A stretch of 64,000 bases of DNA from Cornus controversa (taxonomy: Eukaryota > Streptophyta > Magnoliopsida > Cornales > Cornaceae). The notes beneath the pieces were generated by a model. The model saw nothing but the letters and a program-made list of their open reading frames with translations, made no database searches and was not told the DNA's origin. The stretch covers positions 29,635,956 to 29,699,955 of the forward strand of contig CM048851.1 in assembly GCA_026545225.1 (NCBI GenBank). The letters are read 5' to 3'. Made by a program: the position numbers and the translations under genes. Positions 36,681-49,499 of this stretch are shown here, piece by piece; the first letter of the stretch is position 1, and every line of letters starts with the position of its first letter.

Positions 36681-38570
36681 CCAAGTGTTGCATAAGAGAT
36701 TAATTTCAAAATACCATTTTTCATATGATTTTTTACTTTTGACTATTAAAAAGTAGTGTCATAATTAAATGGATCTAGCTTGTCTCTTATTTTAAAAATT
36801 ATACTGATCTCCAGTTTTAACTATATTTTGGTAACATAATAATTTAAGATTTCAAAATAGCATACCTTTGTTTATTTTATAATGTGAAATCCTACTAAAT
36901 GAACTCTAGTTATGTGTAATCACTCACAAATTACTTACACATATATATATGTCTGCTAAGTCCATTTTTATTTATTTATTTAGTATTATGTGAGAGTTGA
37001 GCCAGAATGTTGGATGTTATGATTTATCACAAGTTAAAAAGTAACATACCTTCGTAAGATTGGTTTGCTCAACTGTAAGCAACTTCCACATTTCTTTGAC
37101 AAAATAATAAATTATACACACACTAATGACCAAGTTGTATCAATGATTTTCAGAAAAAAGATGAATGTATTTTTTCGAACAAGAGAAAAGATATGCCACT
37201 AGAACAATTGATTCTAAAAATTATTCTCACAACCACACAATAAATTTCTTTATCGAAAATAACGGTATTAATTGAAGTACTTCATAATTCATAATTAATC
37301 ATCACACATATATAGTCACCGAAGAGAAAAAATTGAATTTGAATTCTCTTTAACATTGGAATCATCACACGATGAGACGTGAGTTTCAGTTAGTGGTTCA
37401 ACCTTCACTGTAGATGAATTCGTCCTTTTAACTAAAGACGATTTTTATTTGAAAAATATATACATAGTATATATAATATAATAATATATATGTATTTTTT
37501 TTTTTCAAAACGGAGAACTCTTAGACTCCTTGAACCATATAATATATAACTGTAGTATACATAGAAGTCGAAATTCGAAATGGTTGGTATATATAAAAAT
37601 ATATAGTATAAATACTGTATATAAATAATTTATACAGTAAAGGGTTGCTGTGTATATAATGTGTGGACACATCGTGTGGGGTCTCTGATATGGATCCGTC
37701 CCAGCTGCTTCAGAATGGTGTCGTCTGGTTCAGGGCGCGCGAAAACAGCGCGGGAGCTGTTTCCCAATGCACAAAGCATCATAAGTCTGTCAGTCCAGTA
37801 CTCACCACAATCACTCTTTCTCTTTCTCTTTCTCTCTCTATATATATAACAATATATCTTTATTTATTACTACTCAGCAGGGAGTATTTACTTTTGGATT
37901 CTTCAGGGACCCACCCTCAATCTTATCAAACGTTAACTCCCTAATCTCCATTTGATGTTGACATCCATTTCTCTCTCTCCTCTCTAAATGTGTGTATGTA
38001 TGTATGTATCAGCTTTCTCTCTCTAAAATGAAAATTTAGAGTGAGGATGCCATAATGCACCAACCAAGCCAAAGCCAAGAGGGGTCCGGCAAAGCTACTA
38101 TGCACCCATGTGGGGTTGGGGTCCATGCAACCAGGTATGTGAGACAGAGATGAGACTGTTTTTGAGGAGGTGAGGGCCCAACGTCCTATCATAGTAAGAG
38201 AAGTAGATGGTGGGAGTCTATCAGATGATGTGATGGTAGGCCACGTATCGCTGCTTCAGCTCCTGTGGGACCCATTCTTCTTCAATGGGATTGGGTGATG
38301 ATGTAATTACAAATGAAAAAAATGATTATTGATAACAATTTGTGCCTCCTGTGGGGCAACTTCAATCTACAATGGTTTAGACTTAGATCAAGTGGTGATA
38401 GAGAGTTCAAATTCCAACTCCTTCCTATCTCTCACAATTTTATTGCCAGTCTTATCACTTATGGTGGTGGAGTCCATGCAAAGATTTGTGTTTGGCGGAG
38501 AATCCCAATTTAGGTTTTCTAATCATTTTTCATTAATAAAACAAGATAAATAATATTTACTCTATTATCA
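36681..38570. other. Unassigned; includes a low-AT, apparently low-copy block at 37660-38300
   Basis: The first kilobase is AT-rich. From 37660 to 38300 the base composition is much more balanced (e.g. TCAGGGCGCGCGAAAACAGC, GTGGGGTTGGGGTCCATGCA) with CT-rich microsatellites, resembling a promoter, leader or conserved non-coding block. No convincing protein is encoded. Confidence 0.35.
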
Positions 38571-38885
38571 TATTTAGAATTGACGATATTTGAGTTTGGC
38601 TTAATCGTGTTCATATTAATTTAAATTAATACAATAATTAAACGTATTGTGTTCGTGTTTAATTTGTCAATCCGTTTAGCTAAACATATTTAATATACGT
38701 GTCATCTCTATATAGAAATAAGCCGTTTAGTAAATCGTGTCAAATTTAATAATCGTGTTGTATTGGTGTCAAGATTTTTTAACACGAACAATAATTTTAT
38801 TGTGTTTGTATCGACTTATATAATAGGATATCCATATCCTGACACGACACGTTTATACGAATTATTATACCAATCGACCTTTCGA
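38571..38885. repeat. Possible degenerate inverted-repeat element
   Basis: Repeated CGTGTTCAT, CGTGTTTAATTTG, AAATCGTGTC, TTAACACGAAC and TGACACGACACG in both orientations, like the motif set at 14966-15350. Ends not defined. Confidence 0.3.
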
Positions 38886-40003
38886 TTAATTTGACTGTTT
38901 TATGTGAATGAAAATAACGTCATCATAATTTCAATCGTCAAATATTTCTGACTTTTGAACGTTACTTTCTTGTACATGATAGAGGAGAATTTATTCTAAA
39001 TTACTAGTTAGTACAGTTCCTATAATACTATTATGACATCTTTTTCTTATTTTAAAACAATCAAGGAAATAGTTGAAAGAAGTCTCAAATTTTCTTTTTT
39101 ATATTTAATATTCAAAAACAACACAATCGATCTATCATTGTGTCACAATAATAATTTTGAGAAGATTTCTCTTAAAATACTCTTCTATTGTGTAAAGAAT
39201 AATTCATGATCAATATTTGACTCCAGACCAATAAATAAAAAATTCTAATCGGTTTTGTGGTACAATAAATAGAATGACATACTTTTTTTATTATTTTAAA
39301 ATATGTAGAAAAATAAAAACTAAAAGCAACCTTTTTTTTTTCTTTCTTATATGTAAAATTCAAAAGACACCCCATACCACACTAAGTAGTTTAGAGAAGA
39401 TTTCTCCATACTTATATGATAAACAAGTATTCTTCATTTTCCTTGCAAAATATATGTAATTATTGAAAAATTTATATAATTACTATTACTAGTGATATCA
39501 TTAAACATTTTGTTATGTTTGAGAGTATCCACGCTTTAACTCAATTTCAAATTTAAGATGTAAATTCAGTTCGTTAAATATATTTGAATACATACACACA
39601 CAATCTTGAGCTTGTAATCTGTAATGCTCTTATACTATATATATATACATCAATTTTAGTGTGACGGTCTATTCTAAGTCTAGATTGAGATGAATCTTTA
39701 ATTTGACAAAACAAGTCTAATTTAGTGGATGAGATTTAACACTTGCGACTACACAACTGTTAAACATTTTTATAAGTATTATATTATGACTTGGAGAAAG
39801 ACGAATATAAATTATTATATTCGATTCAGATTGAAGTAGGTGGACCATGCTATGATTCTAAGCTTGTATTTTATGTAGCCAAAGTCAGTTTAATTACGAT
39901 TAAAAATTAATGGGATCGAACATAAGGTTAAAATTGCAAAAAAATCTACTTTTGTGTTACCAAATAAGAGTGGACTAAAGAAATTTATTTACATTGGGTG
40001 TTG

Positions 40004-40041
<38 letters not shown>

Positions 40042-41247
40042 TAGAAATATATATTCTCAAATAGTTGGATGGCAGTTTTGGCTTGTATTTATAACAAACG
40101 TGTGTGACACCTTAGACAGCTTAATGTTCTTTTAGGGTAATGTAGTGTTGGTCTATTTTTTGGCTTGGACAAGGAATGGACATGAGCCGAACCGTTAGGT
40201 TTAGTCCAATCAAATGCCACCTGGCATTTTAGGTTGGAGGTGGGGATATATGCCAAGTCTTTTCAGTCCTTGCTAACTCAATTATATTACAAATTTTGGG
40301 CTTGTAAGGCTAAAAAGTGGGCTGGCCAAGCCAAAGCCCAATTTGTGATGGTAAGTCAATTACTTACATGCCTAGAGCCCAAACTATTGATTTCTTCCAA
40401 TTTTCACATTCGGATTCTAGGCTTTCCCAGCATGGTTTGGACTAGTTGACTTAACAATTAACCATTTTACTTCTCTTAACTATGCTTAAGGGCCAAGGCC
40501 TTGAATAAGGCCCAAGTATTAAGCCCATGGTTCATCCAAACGGGTTTTTCATGCGGTCCAGCCCAGTTCAGGCTGATCATAGATCTTACTTGCAGTCCTT
40601 GTTAGGTTGCTATAATGGTCATTACTCCAATTTTAAACCAATAGTTTCACTACCAATCCAAGTTTCAAAGATCAATTTGAGTTTGGGTGGCTTTACTTTT
40701 TAGTTTGTAGCTTCACCAAGAAGGCCAAATTATGTTCTTCCTCCAAAGTTCATTTAAAGCTCATTCCTATTTGCATCCATACAAACTAATGACCATCAGG
40801 AATTGAGGAAATGATAGGCTTATTAACATGAAGTCACAAGTTCTAAGAACAAAAAGCATGGTGACCTCTATGTTCTCAATTCAACCACAGAAACTTGCAC
40901 CTAGATCTCTTTTAAACTTTTGGATCATGGGTTGCCATTGGATTATAGTTATGAGTTTGAAGTTTATCAAATCTTAAGGCTAATAATAACATGCAAGATC
41001 ATCAATCTATTGAAAATTTGAAATTTAATGTCTAAAAATCACAAGTCAATCAACAAAATATCACAAACAACAAGACATCTCTTTATTCCTTGCTTAAAAT
41101 GTATCAATGGAAGTAACAAATCAATCATTTTGCAAAAAAATTATTTATACAACCATTAACAATGAGGGTAGCTCACATACTTTCTTCTTTTCACATAAAC
41201 TCAACATGTTAATTTATGGTTATCTCTTTATTTGGTAAGCAATAAAC
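38886..41247. other. AT-rich intergenic sequence, nothing assigned
   Basis: A (TA)n(CA)n microsatellite is at about 40006-40040. No recognised coding or repeat family. Confidence 0.4.
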
Positions 41248-41892
41248 TAGGGGTGGCAATTTCCTCTGTCCTGCTCCACCCCTAATGGAGGGGGATTTGG
41301 TCTACCCCTAATAGGAGTAGGGGTGGGTATGGTTTTTTTAAGAAAATCTGTCTAGTACCCACCCCGCCCCGATTATATATATATATATATATATAGTGAT
41401 ATAATTGTATGAAATGTGCCATTTCTTTTATTATTATATTAGTTATATAAATCTAGTATACTAGATATATGACAGCCACCAGAGTTACCTTATTCTGTTC
41501 TATTCCTCTTTTTATATCTTATGACTAAAAGAGAACTCTCTTTATCTTATGTACATAATAGATCTATAATAAAAAAATTTCTTGAAGACCAAAACAGTTT
41601 CTATCTCCATCTACATATGAATGTATGTTTGTGTTATTTTCTTTGGTCCTATATATTGGAGTTTTGACTGTAGGAGTGTTGTATCATCGTTTGGGTACAT
41701 TTAGCCCAAACATTGAATTCAAGCAAATAAAGCAAAGAATTTTAAGGATTTTGTTATTCCTCTCTTTCTCTAAATGGGGCAGTGGTGGTATCCTTACGAC
41801 AAATCGTTAGGGTTCTTAATGGGAGATGGATTTAATATTTCCTTAACGGGGCGGGGTAGGGTTTTGGCATACCCGCCCCGTTGCCATCCCTA
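41248..41892. mobile_element. hAT-like MITE, copy 3
   Basis: 645 bp with termini TAGGGGTGGCAA / TTGCCATCCCTA. Subterminal parts are GC-rich (GTACCCACCCCGCCCCGATT, GGGGCGGGGTAGGG) around an AT-rich core with (TA)n. Best preserved of the three copies. No clear TSD. Confidence 0.75.
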
Positions 41893-42014
41893 GCCACAAC
41901 CATTTAGAAGCTATAAATTTATAGATACCACCAGTGTCCATGCACCCTTGTCAACAACAAATGTCTTGGAAACTTTATTCGAGTGTGTAAAACTTCCACT
42001 TCGTATGTCCTTTG

Positions 42015-43265
42015 TGTTAGGATTGTATCTCTTGCATAGCACAAACTGGGATGTAAAGACATTTACTTATAATTAAATATGTAGTTTTAGTGCTCTACAA
42101 ATATATATACATTTTGTGAATGTTGTGTATTGATCGTTTCCTGAGATGAATCAAGGTGTCTATTGACTACACAAGTAACTTTGTTTGTGCATGATAGAGA
42201 TATCAAAGATGGGAACACAAGTCATAGTACTTGCGTTATCATGAATTGTTCAAATTCGGCGATAGTGGGTGGACTCCCTATTGAAGTAAGAATTCAACTG
42301 GATCAAAGATAAATTAAGAGATTGCTATAAGCTAAGACCATCATAACAATATTCTCCTTCTTGTCAGTGTTATGATCATTCACACTTAAGCATGAGAAGA
42401 CTAGCTTTGATTGGTGGTTACTTTGATTTATTTCGGTGGACTCCAGGGCCTAACCATTCTTGAATTGGAGTGCAACCACACTTATATAGTGGAGTTAAGT
42501 TGTGGTTAATGAGATATTTGAATTGAGGTCATGAGATGACCGGGTCAATTAATAGTCCATTGGAGCCAATAAAAGAATGAGCTCAAATAAGATCATTCCT
42601 GCTAGTTCGATAGATGGAACTTGATTTAGTTAAATGAGAATGAATGGATTTACTATGCCGAGAGCATATATGTAATTTTTAGAAATAGCTAAAGGCACTT
42701 TTTTCTAAGGGCATTTCTGTAATATTATAGGGGCATTTTTGTAATTAGAAATAGGTAAAGGCATATTTGGTATGTCCAAAATATTTGAAATTCAAATTAC
42801 TTTATATTTAAATTAAATTATTCAAATGTAAATTTATTTTAATTTTGAATTCAAATTATTTAAAATTAAAATTTGATTTTTAAATTATTTTTGAATTTTA
42901 AAAGGGTTATCTGATAACATAGTTATAGATATGTTAAGATATTATGGGATGATAGAGAGAGATTAAAATAGGGAAAAAGGAAAAGACGTTTTTCTACTTC
43001 TGGTTTTTTTTTCTCATTTCATCTTCAACCAAGAAGACTTCCGTAAGTCTTCTAGAGAGGGGTCATAGCAGTGATTCTAAAAAAACAAGAACCAAAGAGG
43101 TGGTGGTAGCTGAAGAGGAAGAAAGGTCTGTAATGTGAAGATATTTTTCAAACTTTTTGGGTTTGAAAATTTAGAGAGTTGATCCTTATTCTCTCCTAGG
43201 TACGTTTACTGATGATCCACTCTCAGTCTATAATTGTGTTACATGTTTATTATAATTTAAAAAAA
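42015..43265 (+). repeat. Possible long solo LTR
   Basis: Starts TGTTAGGATTGTATCTCTTG and has the composition of a plant LTR (TATATAGTGG near 42482, a purine-rich middle). It lies immediately beside the GH10 pseudogene. No second copy and no TSD seen, so weakly supported. Confidence 0.3.
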
Positions 43266-43309
43266 TAACGTTTTTCAACAACGTCAGTTTTATGGGCTAC
43301 GAACTACCC

Positions 43310-43664
43310 TTTCCTACACCTTGGAAGCCCCTAAACACAAATTTTCATTTCTCATTGATACGCCCATGAGCGTGTGAGAGCCATTCGTGTTTAAGAGCAA
43401 GGTATCTTCTGCTAGCTTAGTTGATATCACCTTCTGTGTTAAGCAAATGTAAGTTATCTCGGTTCATAAACAACTCCCAAAATCCCCACAACATTACACC
43501 ACGCACTGCAAGATGGGCATAAGCTTCTTGTAGCATAACTTCCAAATCATCTATTCTAACATACTCATTAGTGGAAGAAACTTCAATCTCTGTGAACCAG
43601 ATTGGAAGACCAAGAACACCTAATTTATCCAAAGCAGAACAAACAATATGTCCAATTGGACTAT
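43310..43664 (-). pseudogene. GH10 endo-1,4-beta-xylanase gene fragment
   Basis: The minus strand encodes SPIGHIVCSALDKLGVLGLP, then IWFTEIEVSSTNEYVR, then GVMLWGFWELFMNRDN and EGDIN. This is the C-terminal part of the GH10 catalytic barrel of plant cell-wall xylanases (family: LPIWFTELDVSS with the nucleophile Glu, and GVMLWGFWELFM). After EGDIN comes TAA where the family has Glu (NEAGRRYLAL; here ASRRYLALKHEWLSHAHG). A second stop, TGA, occurs before KFVFRGFQG. The Asp of the TE-x-D active-site motif is Glu. The 5' side is cut by a TRIM at 43665 and no further exons are visible, so it is a non-functional fragment. Confidence 0.9.
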
Positions 43665-44080
43665 TGTTAAAGGGTCTTGTCCTACATCGGATCCGGATGG
43701 AAAAGTGATTGGGTATAAATGAGTGGGTAGGCAACACGACCTAATAACTTAGGCTTTTGAGTCATTGGTAAGTGTCTGACCCATTACAGTTGGTATTAGA
43801 GTCAAGACCCAATCCTTGATCTGGTGCCATGCATAGCGCCCACTTTGGTGGAGTCTGGGTCCGAATCGTTATTGGGTCCTCTCGTAGTTAGAGAAGATAG
43901 GTAGGTAGGGTGGTCTGACCGCAATGAGAGCGTTGCGAGTTTGGATGGGAGAGAATGTTAGAGGGTCTTGTCCCACATCAGATCCAGATAGGAAAGTGAT
44001 TGGGGCAAATGGGGGTGGGTAGGTAATCTGATGGGAAAATGATTGGGGTAAATGGGTGGGTAGGTAACACTATCGAATAA
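43665..44080 (+). mobile_element. TRIM element with about 124-bp LTRs, 3' LTR truncated
   Basis: 5' LTR 43665-43788 starts TGTTAAAGGGTCTTGTCC, contains TATAAATGAGTGGGTAGG and ends GACCCATTACA. The PBS TGGTATTAGAGT (43791-43802, tRNA-iMet type) follows. The internal domain is about 165 bp, ending in purine tract GGATGGGAGAGAA (43943-43955). The 3' LTR starts at 43956 (TGTTAGAGGGTCTTGTCC), has a local duplication of the GATTGGGG...GGGTGGGTAGGTAA part, and loses similarity after GTAACAC. No ORF. Unrelated in sequence to the TRIMs at 15405 and 16936. Confidence 0.85.
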
Positions 44081-44287
44081 GATAAAAAAAGATAAAATGT
44101 ATAAAATTATTACAATTCTTAACTTCAAAAGTCCTGTCTTAAAGCCCATCTAACAAAATTATAACATTAGGAAGCTAAATTCACTCTTTGTTCAATCCAA
44201 TTCTTAACTTCTAAAGTGTTGTCTTAAACCCCATTTACCCTCCAAAATGATGGTCTATTTTACAAAAATCAAATTTTAGGTAGCTCA

Positions 44288-44637
44288 ATATCATATAAAA
44301 TGGAAAAACAAAAATAAAAACAATGAAACTCCCTGGATAACAAGTCTAAAGGTTTTCTTATTAATGATATCTATATTGATGATAATGACGATATTGATGA
44401 TAAAAAATGATTCTAATGAATAAGGATTAGGCACATAAACAAACCCAACTCAATAAATAGCTATATCATATAAAATGGAAAAACAAAAATTAAAATAATG
44501 AAACTCCATGAATAACAAGTCTAAATGTTTTCTTATTAATGATATCTATATTGATGATAATGACGATATTGATGATAAAAAATTATTCTAATAAATAAGG
44601 ATTAGGCACATAAACAAACCCAACTCAATAAATAACT
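44288..44637. repeat. 175-bp tandem duplication
   Basis: ATATCATATAAAATGGAAAA starts units at 44288 and 44463. Both contain GATGATAATGACGATATTGA and end CAACTCAATAAATARCT. The copies differ at a few positions. Confidence 0.88.
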
Positions 44638-44889
44638 AAACTGTAAATGGTCGTCTTTCTTGAGGGTGTTAGAGTCTTCACCTTAGAGAGAGCAGCAACA
44701 GGTTTGAACACTTTCTCAAATCTCATACTTATATAGTACATACTTTGGTTCCTATATTTTTGAGTCAAAGACCAGGGAAAGTGATTCATAGACATTAAAC
44801 TGACAAACCAAATCTCACACAATAGTTACTAGCATCTTTTTGTTTTTTCCTACTTGTACTCTTATTATATTCTGAAAAATTCAAGAAAA

Positions 44890-47100
44890 AAACTTTTTAT
44901 TTGTATATGTATTGGCACGCCACGTATAGCTTGAGGGTTTGTGGGACGCAATGACCCTTGGGTAACTGCAAGTGAAAAAGACAAATGATTGTGGACAATA
45001 GCGTTCATGTCAAAAAAATCAAAACTACAATTTTTTTTATTTGAAAAATGATTTTTTGATAGATCATTTAGGTTGGAATGCGCGGCTGAAGTGATCCTAA
45101 CCTTTCTTTTGTAGTAATCCAAAGGTTAGAATTAGATTCAATATTTCAGTTGAAATGCTAGGCGAGAGCTTAAGGCCATGTTTGAATTGGTATTTGAAAA
45201 ATGATTTTTGGCTTTTCAAACTCAAAAATTGTTTTGGAGAGTATTTGGATTGGTAAGGCGGAAGAGTTTCAGAGTCCAAAAAGAGCGTTTAGAGAAAGCT
45301 GATGGGTACCAGCTTCCTCATTTAGCTTTTGCTTTTTTTTTTTTTTTTTGTGTAAAAATTAAAGCAAAAGCTCTGTCAAATAGCACCTAAGTAGCGTAAC
45401 TTTTTATGTTTATAATTGCTTGAGGGTTTGTGGCACTCAATGGGCTGAAGGTAACAATAACGCCTAGTAAACTTTAAAAACAAAAACATTTTTACAAAGT
45501 AGTTGTATCAATGTCAAAAAAAATTCAAGAGAACACCTTATTTATTTGTATATTTTATAGCGGGCTTTGTGTTGGTTGAGGGTTTGTTAGACCCAATGGC
45601 CATTGGGGTAATTACAAGTAGAAAAAAAATTATTGTCTATAATAATGCGTGTTTTTATAAAAACTTGTAAGGTTTATTATAATGATACTCTCTCAAGTTT
45701 GACCTATTCTAACGTGAAAATAATTTTTTGTTATAACTATCACTTACACTCCAATCGAAACGATATTTTGGTCACTAACTCTCTTAATATATGTGTGAAA
45801 CGTATAATGTATTTCCATTTTTTTAAATAAAATTTAATAAAAAATATTAGTAATGTCAAAAGACAAAATTGAGCGTCACAAAAGCTGATGGACGAGGAGG
45901 CACTTTACAAAGACTGCAGAAGCAAATTAAAATACATTCTTGCACACATACAACCCCTCGATTGAGTCATCTAAGCCACTAGAAATTGAAAATCCAAGTT
46001 TTTGCCAACAATATCAAGAATGGAATTAATCATAATTATAATTATCTCTACTTGAAGCCGTTATTAAAGATGTCAATTCTTTGGCTTTTCTACTTCAATC
46101 GAAAGTGTGAAGAGTGGGATGAGAAGAGAACCACTCCTTGTATTGGATAATTGGAGAGAGGAGAGAGAAACCCTAGAATCAAGTTAAAACACTCCAACCA
46201 ATCCAATTTTGTGGATTTCGTGGCTGCTCCATAAAATCCGTGTACTTGATTTTGTATTATTCAACCGAGTAGAATTGAGGTTTCTTTAGAAAAAGCTCAG
46301 TGGATAAACGATTATGGTGAATGACAATACATAGTATATCTTTGTTGAACAGTTATGGTGAATGGTTGAAGCTTGATGCATTCGTATTCTAAAAATTTGA
46401 GCAAAATTGGTCGAACCACAGGTTAACTGCCTCTACTAGTTCGGAGTAAACGCCGCCGCGGCTGATGGTGGCCAATCGTTGGCATAAATCAGGTATGGTT
46501 GCTGGTCATGGATGTACTGATGTTCCATGGTTGATATCTTTAGATATGTAGATCGGGGTGTGTGTGTATATATCTATAGATTAATGTATATATTGATATG
46601 ATATAGATGAAGTTTGAGTGTTGTGATAGTACGTCATGATCACCGCAGAGATTCAGTTTTCCTGTCTCTCACGTTATGGCCAAAATCGTCGCTTAAAATG
46701 GTTTTGGGGGCTCCCATTAAATAATTTTTCAAGTCAAGGAAAGAGTCAAAGGGTATTTAAGTCTTTTTATATGGTATTAGACCTCTTATAACGTGTGCAG
46801 GTGAAAGAATGGGGCGTTTTTGTAAAATAGAGCAAACCTCTGATGTGTGAATAATAGGTATAATAAAAAAAGTATTTTTGTGTGAGATTATGTTAATTCT
46901 CAAAAATTGTCACTGTAATTAATCAAAACTTCTAAAATCACAAACATTTCTACGAAATCGTCTTACCCCTATATAAAAAAATAAAAAAAAAACTTCTTTA
47001 TTTGTATATTTTATGGCAGGCCATGTATTACTTGAGGGTATGTGGGACCCAATGACAATTGCAAGTGACAAAAAAAATAATTTTGAAAACTTAACAACAC
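44890..47100. repeat. Dispersed repeat with TTGAGGGTTTGTGGGACCCAATG core, four copies
   Basis: Copies at about 44895-45000, 45415-45470, 45540-45650 and 46990-47090 share TTTATTTGTATATTTTATRG, a TTGAGGG-TTTGTGGGACCCA core and AATTGCAAGTGA-like ends. They are separated by a MITE (45174-45389) and by unassigned sequence at 45890-46900. Function and type unknown. Confidence 0.6.
45174..45389. mobile_element. Small MITE, copy 2
   Basis: Starts AAGGCCATGTTTGAATTGG and ends GTCAAATAGCACCTAAG. Collinear with 33945-34155 through ATTTGGATTGGTAAGGCGGA and GGGTACCAGCTTCCTCATTT. Contains a long poly-T. Confidence 0.65.
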
Positions 47101-47573
47101 TTAACACTAATAAACATATCTCACAATCTCCGATGCAAGTGTTTTATGACGTAAGCACATAATAATCATGAAATAAAATGAACAAACTTTAAAATGTTCA
47201 ACATTTTTTTCTTTAAACATATGACATTATAACATATATCATAGAGAATTAAGATCCTCTACGTTGTGATTGATTTTTGCTCATGCATCTGGTGGACAAT
47301 ATTGTGCCACTTCAATTATAAAAAGTAAAAATTGACTCTTATCTATTTGATGCACCAATGAAGGTTACTGATCAATAGAGGATCTTGATCCCGGTTACAG
47401 CATGTAATGACAGTTTTTTATATATGACAAAAACGTGACAATGGTGACAAAGTAGGAGAGTAATAACACAAATAACATAATGTATTTTTGGAATATATAT
47501 ATTTTAATTATAATATCTTCTAAATTAAAAGAAAATTAATTAAAAATTTATAATTTTCTTATTCAAATACATA

Positions 47574-47614
<41 letters not shown>

Positions 47615-48281
47615 TAGTCCATTTCCTAATTTTCTAAAATTTGAAATGTTGATTTTATACTTTTAGACATTCGGTGAGAACATCTGGAACCTTTAACCAA
47701 CACATTACACTCCAATTTATCAAGTATTTTCCAGCACAAAGAAAACATCATGTAACAAGTAGCTTCCAATCATCATTAGTATATGTAGGTGTCAAGTACA
47801 ATCTAGTCCACGGAGCAACACCATATCATTAATATTGGCCCACAAAGCAAAAGTTAAATGGTCAGTCAAAGTACATGGCACATACCACATCATCAACAAA
47901 CTATAGATAAAAGATGGCGGACTTAAAGACCTGAGTTAGGAACATGATTGAGGAATACTTAGAATCCGAGGAGGTACTTGAATTGGTGGCTGAAATCCAG
48001 GGTCTGTTGAGTCGATCCTCGACCTGACTTGTAGAGAGAAACATAATTTTGACTTCCATACAAGCATTGCTTTATAATTATTTGAGAAAGCTCTCTATTT
48101 TAATTATTATATATTAAGCCCACATGTTGTCTGATCTTGTTCGTTTGTAATCAACTAAAATTCACACTCCACAATAGCACGAGTCATCGTAGTACAAGAC
48201 TATTGGGGCGGGTTATCATTCTCAAGGATTGGTAATTTGAACAATTCAAGTGCTATTTGAAAATCGGTTCGAAATTGATTT
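47101..48281. other. AT-rich intergenic sequence with (TA)n, nothing assigned
   Basis: A (TA)n tract lies at about 47578-47611. No coding similarity. Confidence 0.4.
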
Positions 48282-49483
48282 TGTGAGATATAAATTTGTA
48301 ATTGGCATATTTCGGTGATCAAAACTTGATTGATCGAGTTGTAATTTTTGTATTATTTTATGTAATCGATCATCAACATCTTCGAGCTGATACTCAAGTG
48401 CATGGAAACAGATAAATCAGTTAGAACACTATATAGCACATGTAAGTATGGTGAGGACACTCTGCACTTTTTATATCTGAGCTTATTTTGAAAAATTATA
48501 GTTTAAATGCAAAAATTAGGGTTTTTCAAAGTAGGACCGATCCCCAATATTTAAAACCGATCCAACTTGTCTCGGTAGTTTAGTTTTTGCAGATTTTTAT
48601 AAAGTCCTACCGGTCCTATTTATTTGGCACCGGTCTCACTTAACCTGTTCCAAATAGGAAATAAATTTTGAAGAAAATTCTGATTCCTATTGGATTTGAA
48701 ACTTCTAGGAGAGTTCTATTTTAGTATTCAACTTCTTTTCCAAGTATAATTAAAACATCCTTGCCTATATATGTATTCATATTTTCTCTACAAAATAAGG
48801 AAGAAAAAGCCTGGACTATTATTATTTTTAGAGAGAGAAAGTATATACATTATAATTAGGACTATATATTTTTAAGAACACACATCTATACTTCACGAGT
48901 GATATTTAGGATGGTGTTCTACTTCTGATTAGCTGCTCAAGAGACTGCATCAAATCTTTCGCTGATCAGAACATTAGATTGATGGTTCTTCACTTGCTTG
49001 CTTGCTGAGGAAGAAAGGTGACTAGATCGCACTACGAAGGGAACAAAATATTTGCTGAATATTTTGGTTCTTCCAGCAACCTTTCTGTAAGGATCGTGAC
49101 GTTAGCTAGAAGTCTGCAGCAGTTGGACGTGTTGTCGTAATCATAAGCCTAAGGTGTTCCGCATCAGATTCTTGACAGAGTGAAGAGGGGTGTGAGTCTG
49201 AGACAGAGTCTGTTATACTTTGCTTCATTATAGTGGATTGGTTTCCTGAGGCTTTCTGCCTCCCTCTGTGATTTTTTCTGCCTCGAGTTTTCACGTATAT
49301 CTGGTGCATTCTTTTCTTTACTTGCACTTTATTTCTTTACTTGCTTTGTGGGATTGCTTATAACTTTAATTGGACTTAAAATTGAATTAATTAAAAATTA
49401 AGCAAATGAGCAAGTGATTTTATTCACCCCGTTCTAGGTTTTAAAATACTTTTCGCAACCGCTTCCACACTGCGCAAGTCACA
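48282..49483 (+). repeat. Solo LTR of the GACCGGTC family, plus orientation
   Basis: Starts TGTGAGATATAAATTTGTAA then TTGGCATATTTCGGTG and ends TTTTCGCAACCGCTTCCACA then CTGCGCAAGTCACA, collinear with 57289-58617. Near-TSD GATTT (48277-48281) / GATTC (49484-49488). Contains the ACCGATCC and CCGGTCCTATT motif cluster and the second conserved block near 48980-49260 (GACTGCATCAAATCTTTCGC; AGGAAGAAAGGTGACTAGAT). Confidence 0.85.
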
Positions 49484-49499
49484 GATTCAAGTAAGCAAG

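Noticed and set aside
37661-37944. 62- and 93-codon frames in the low-AT block
   Set aside because: Both end in SLSLSL encoded by a CT repeat, and neither resembles a known protein.
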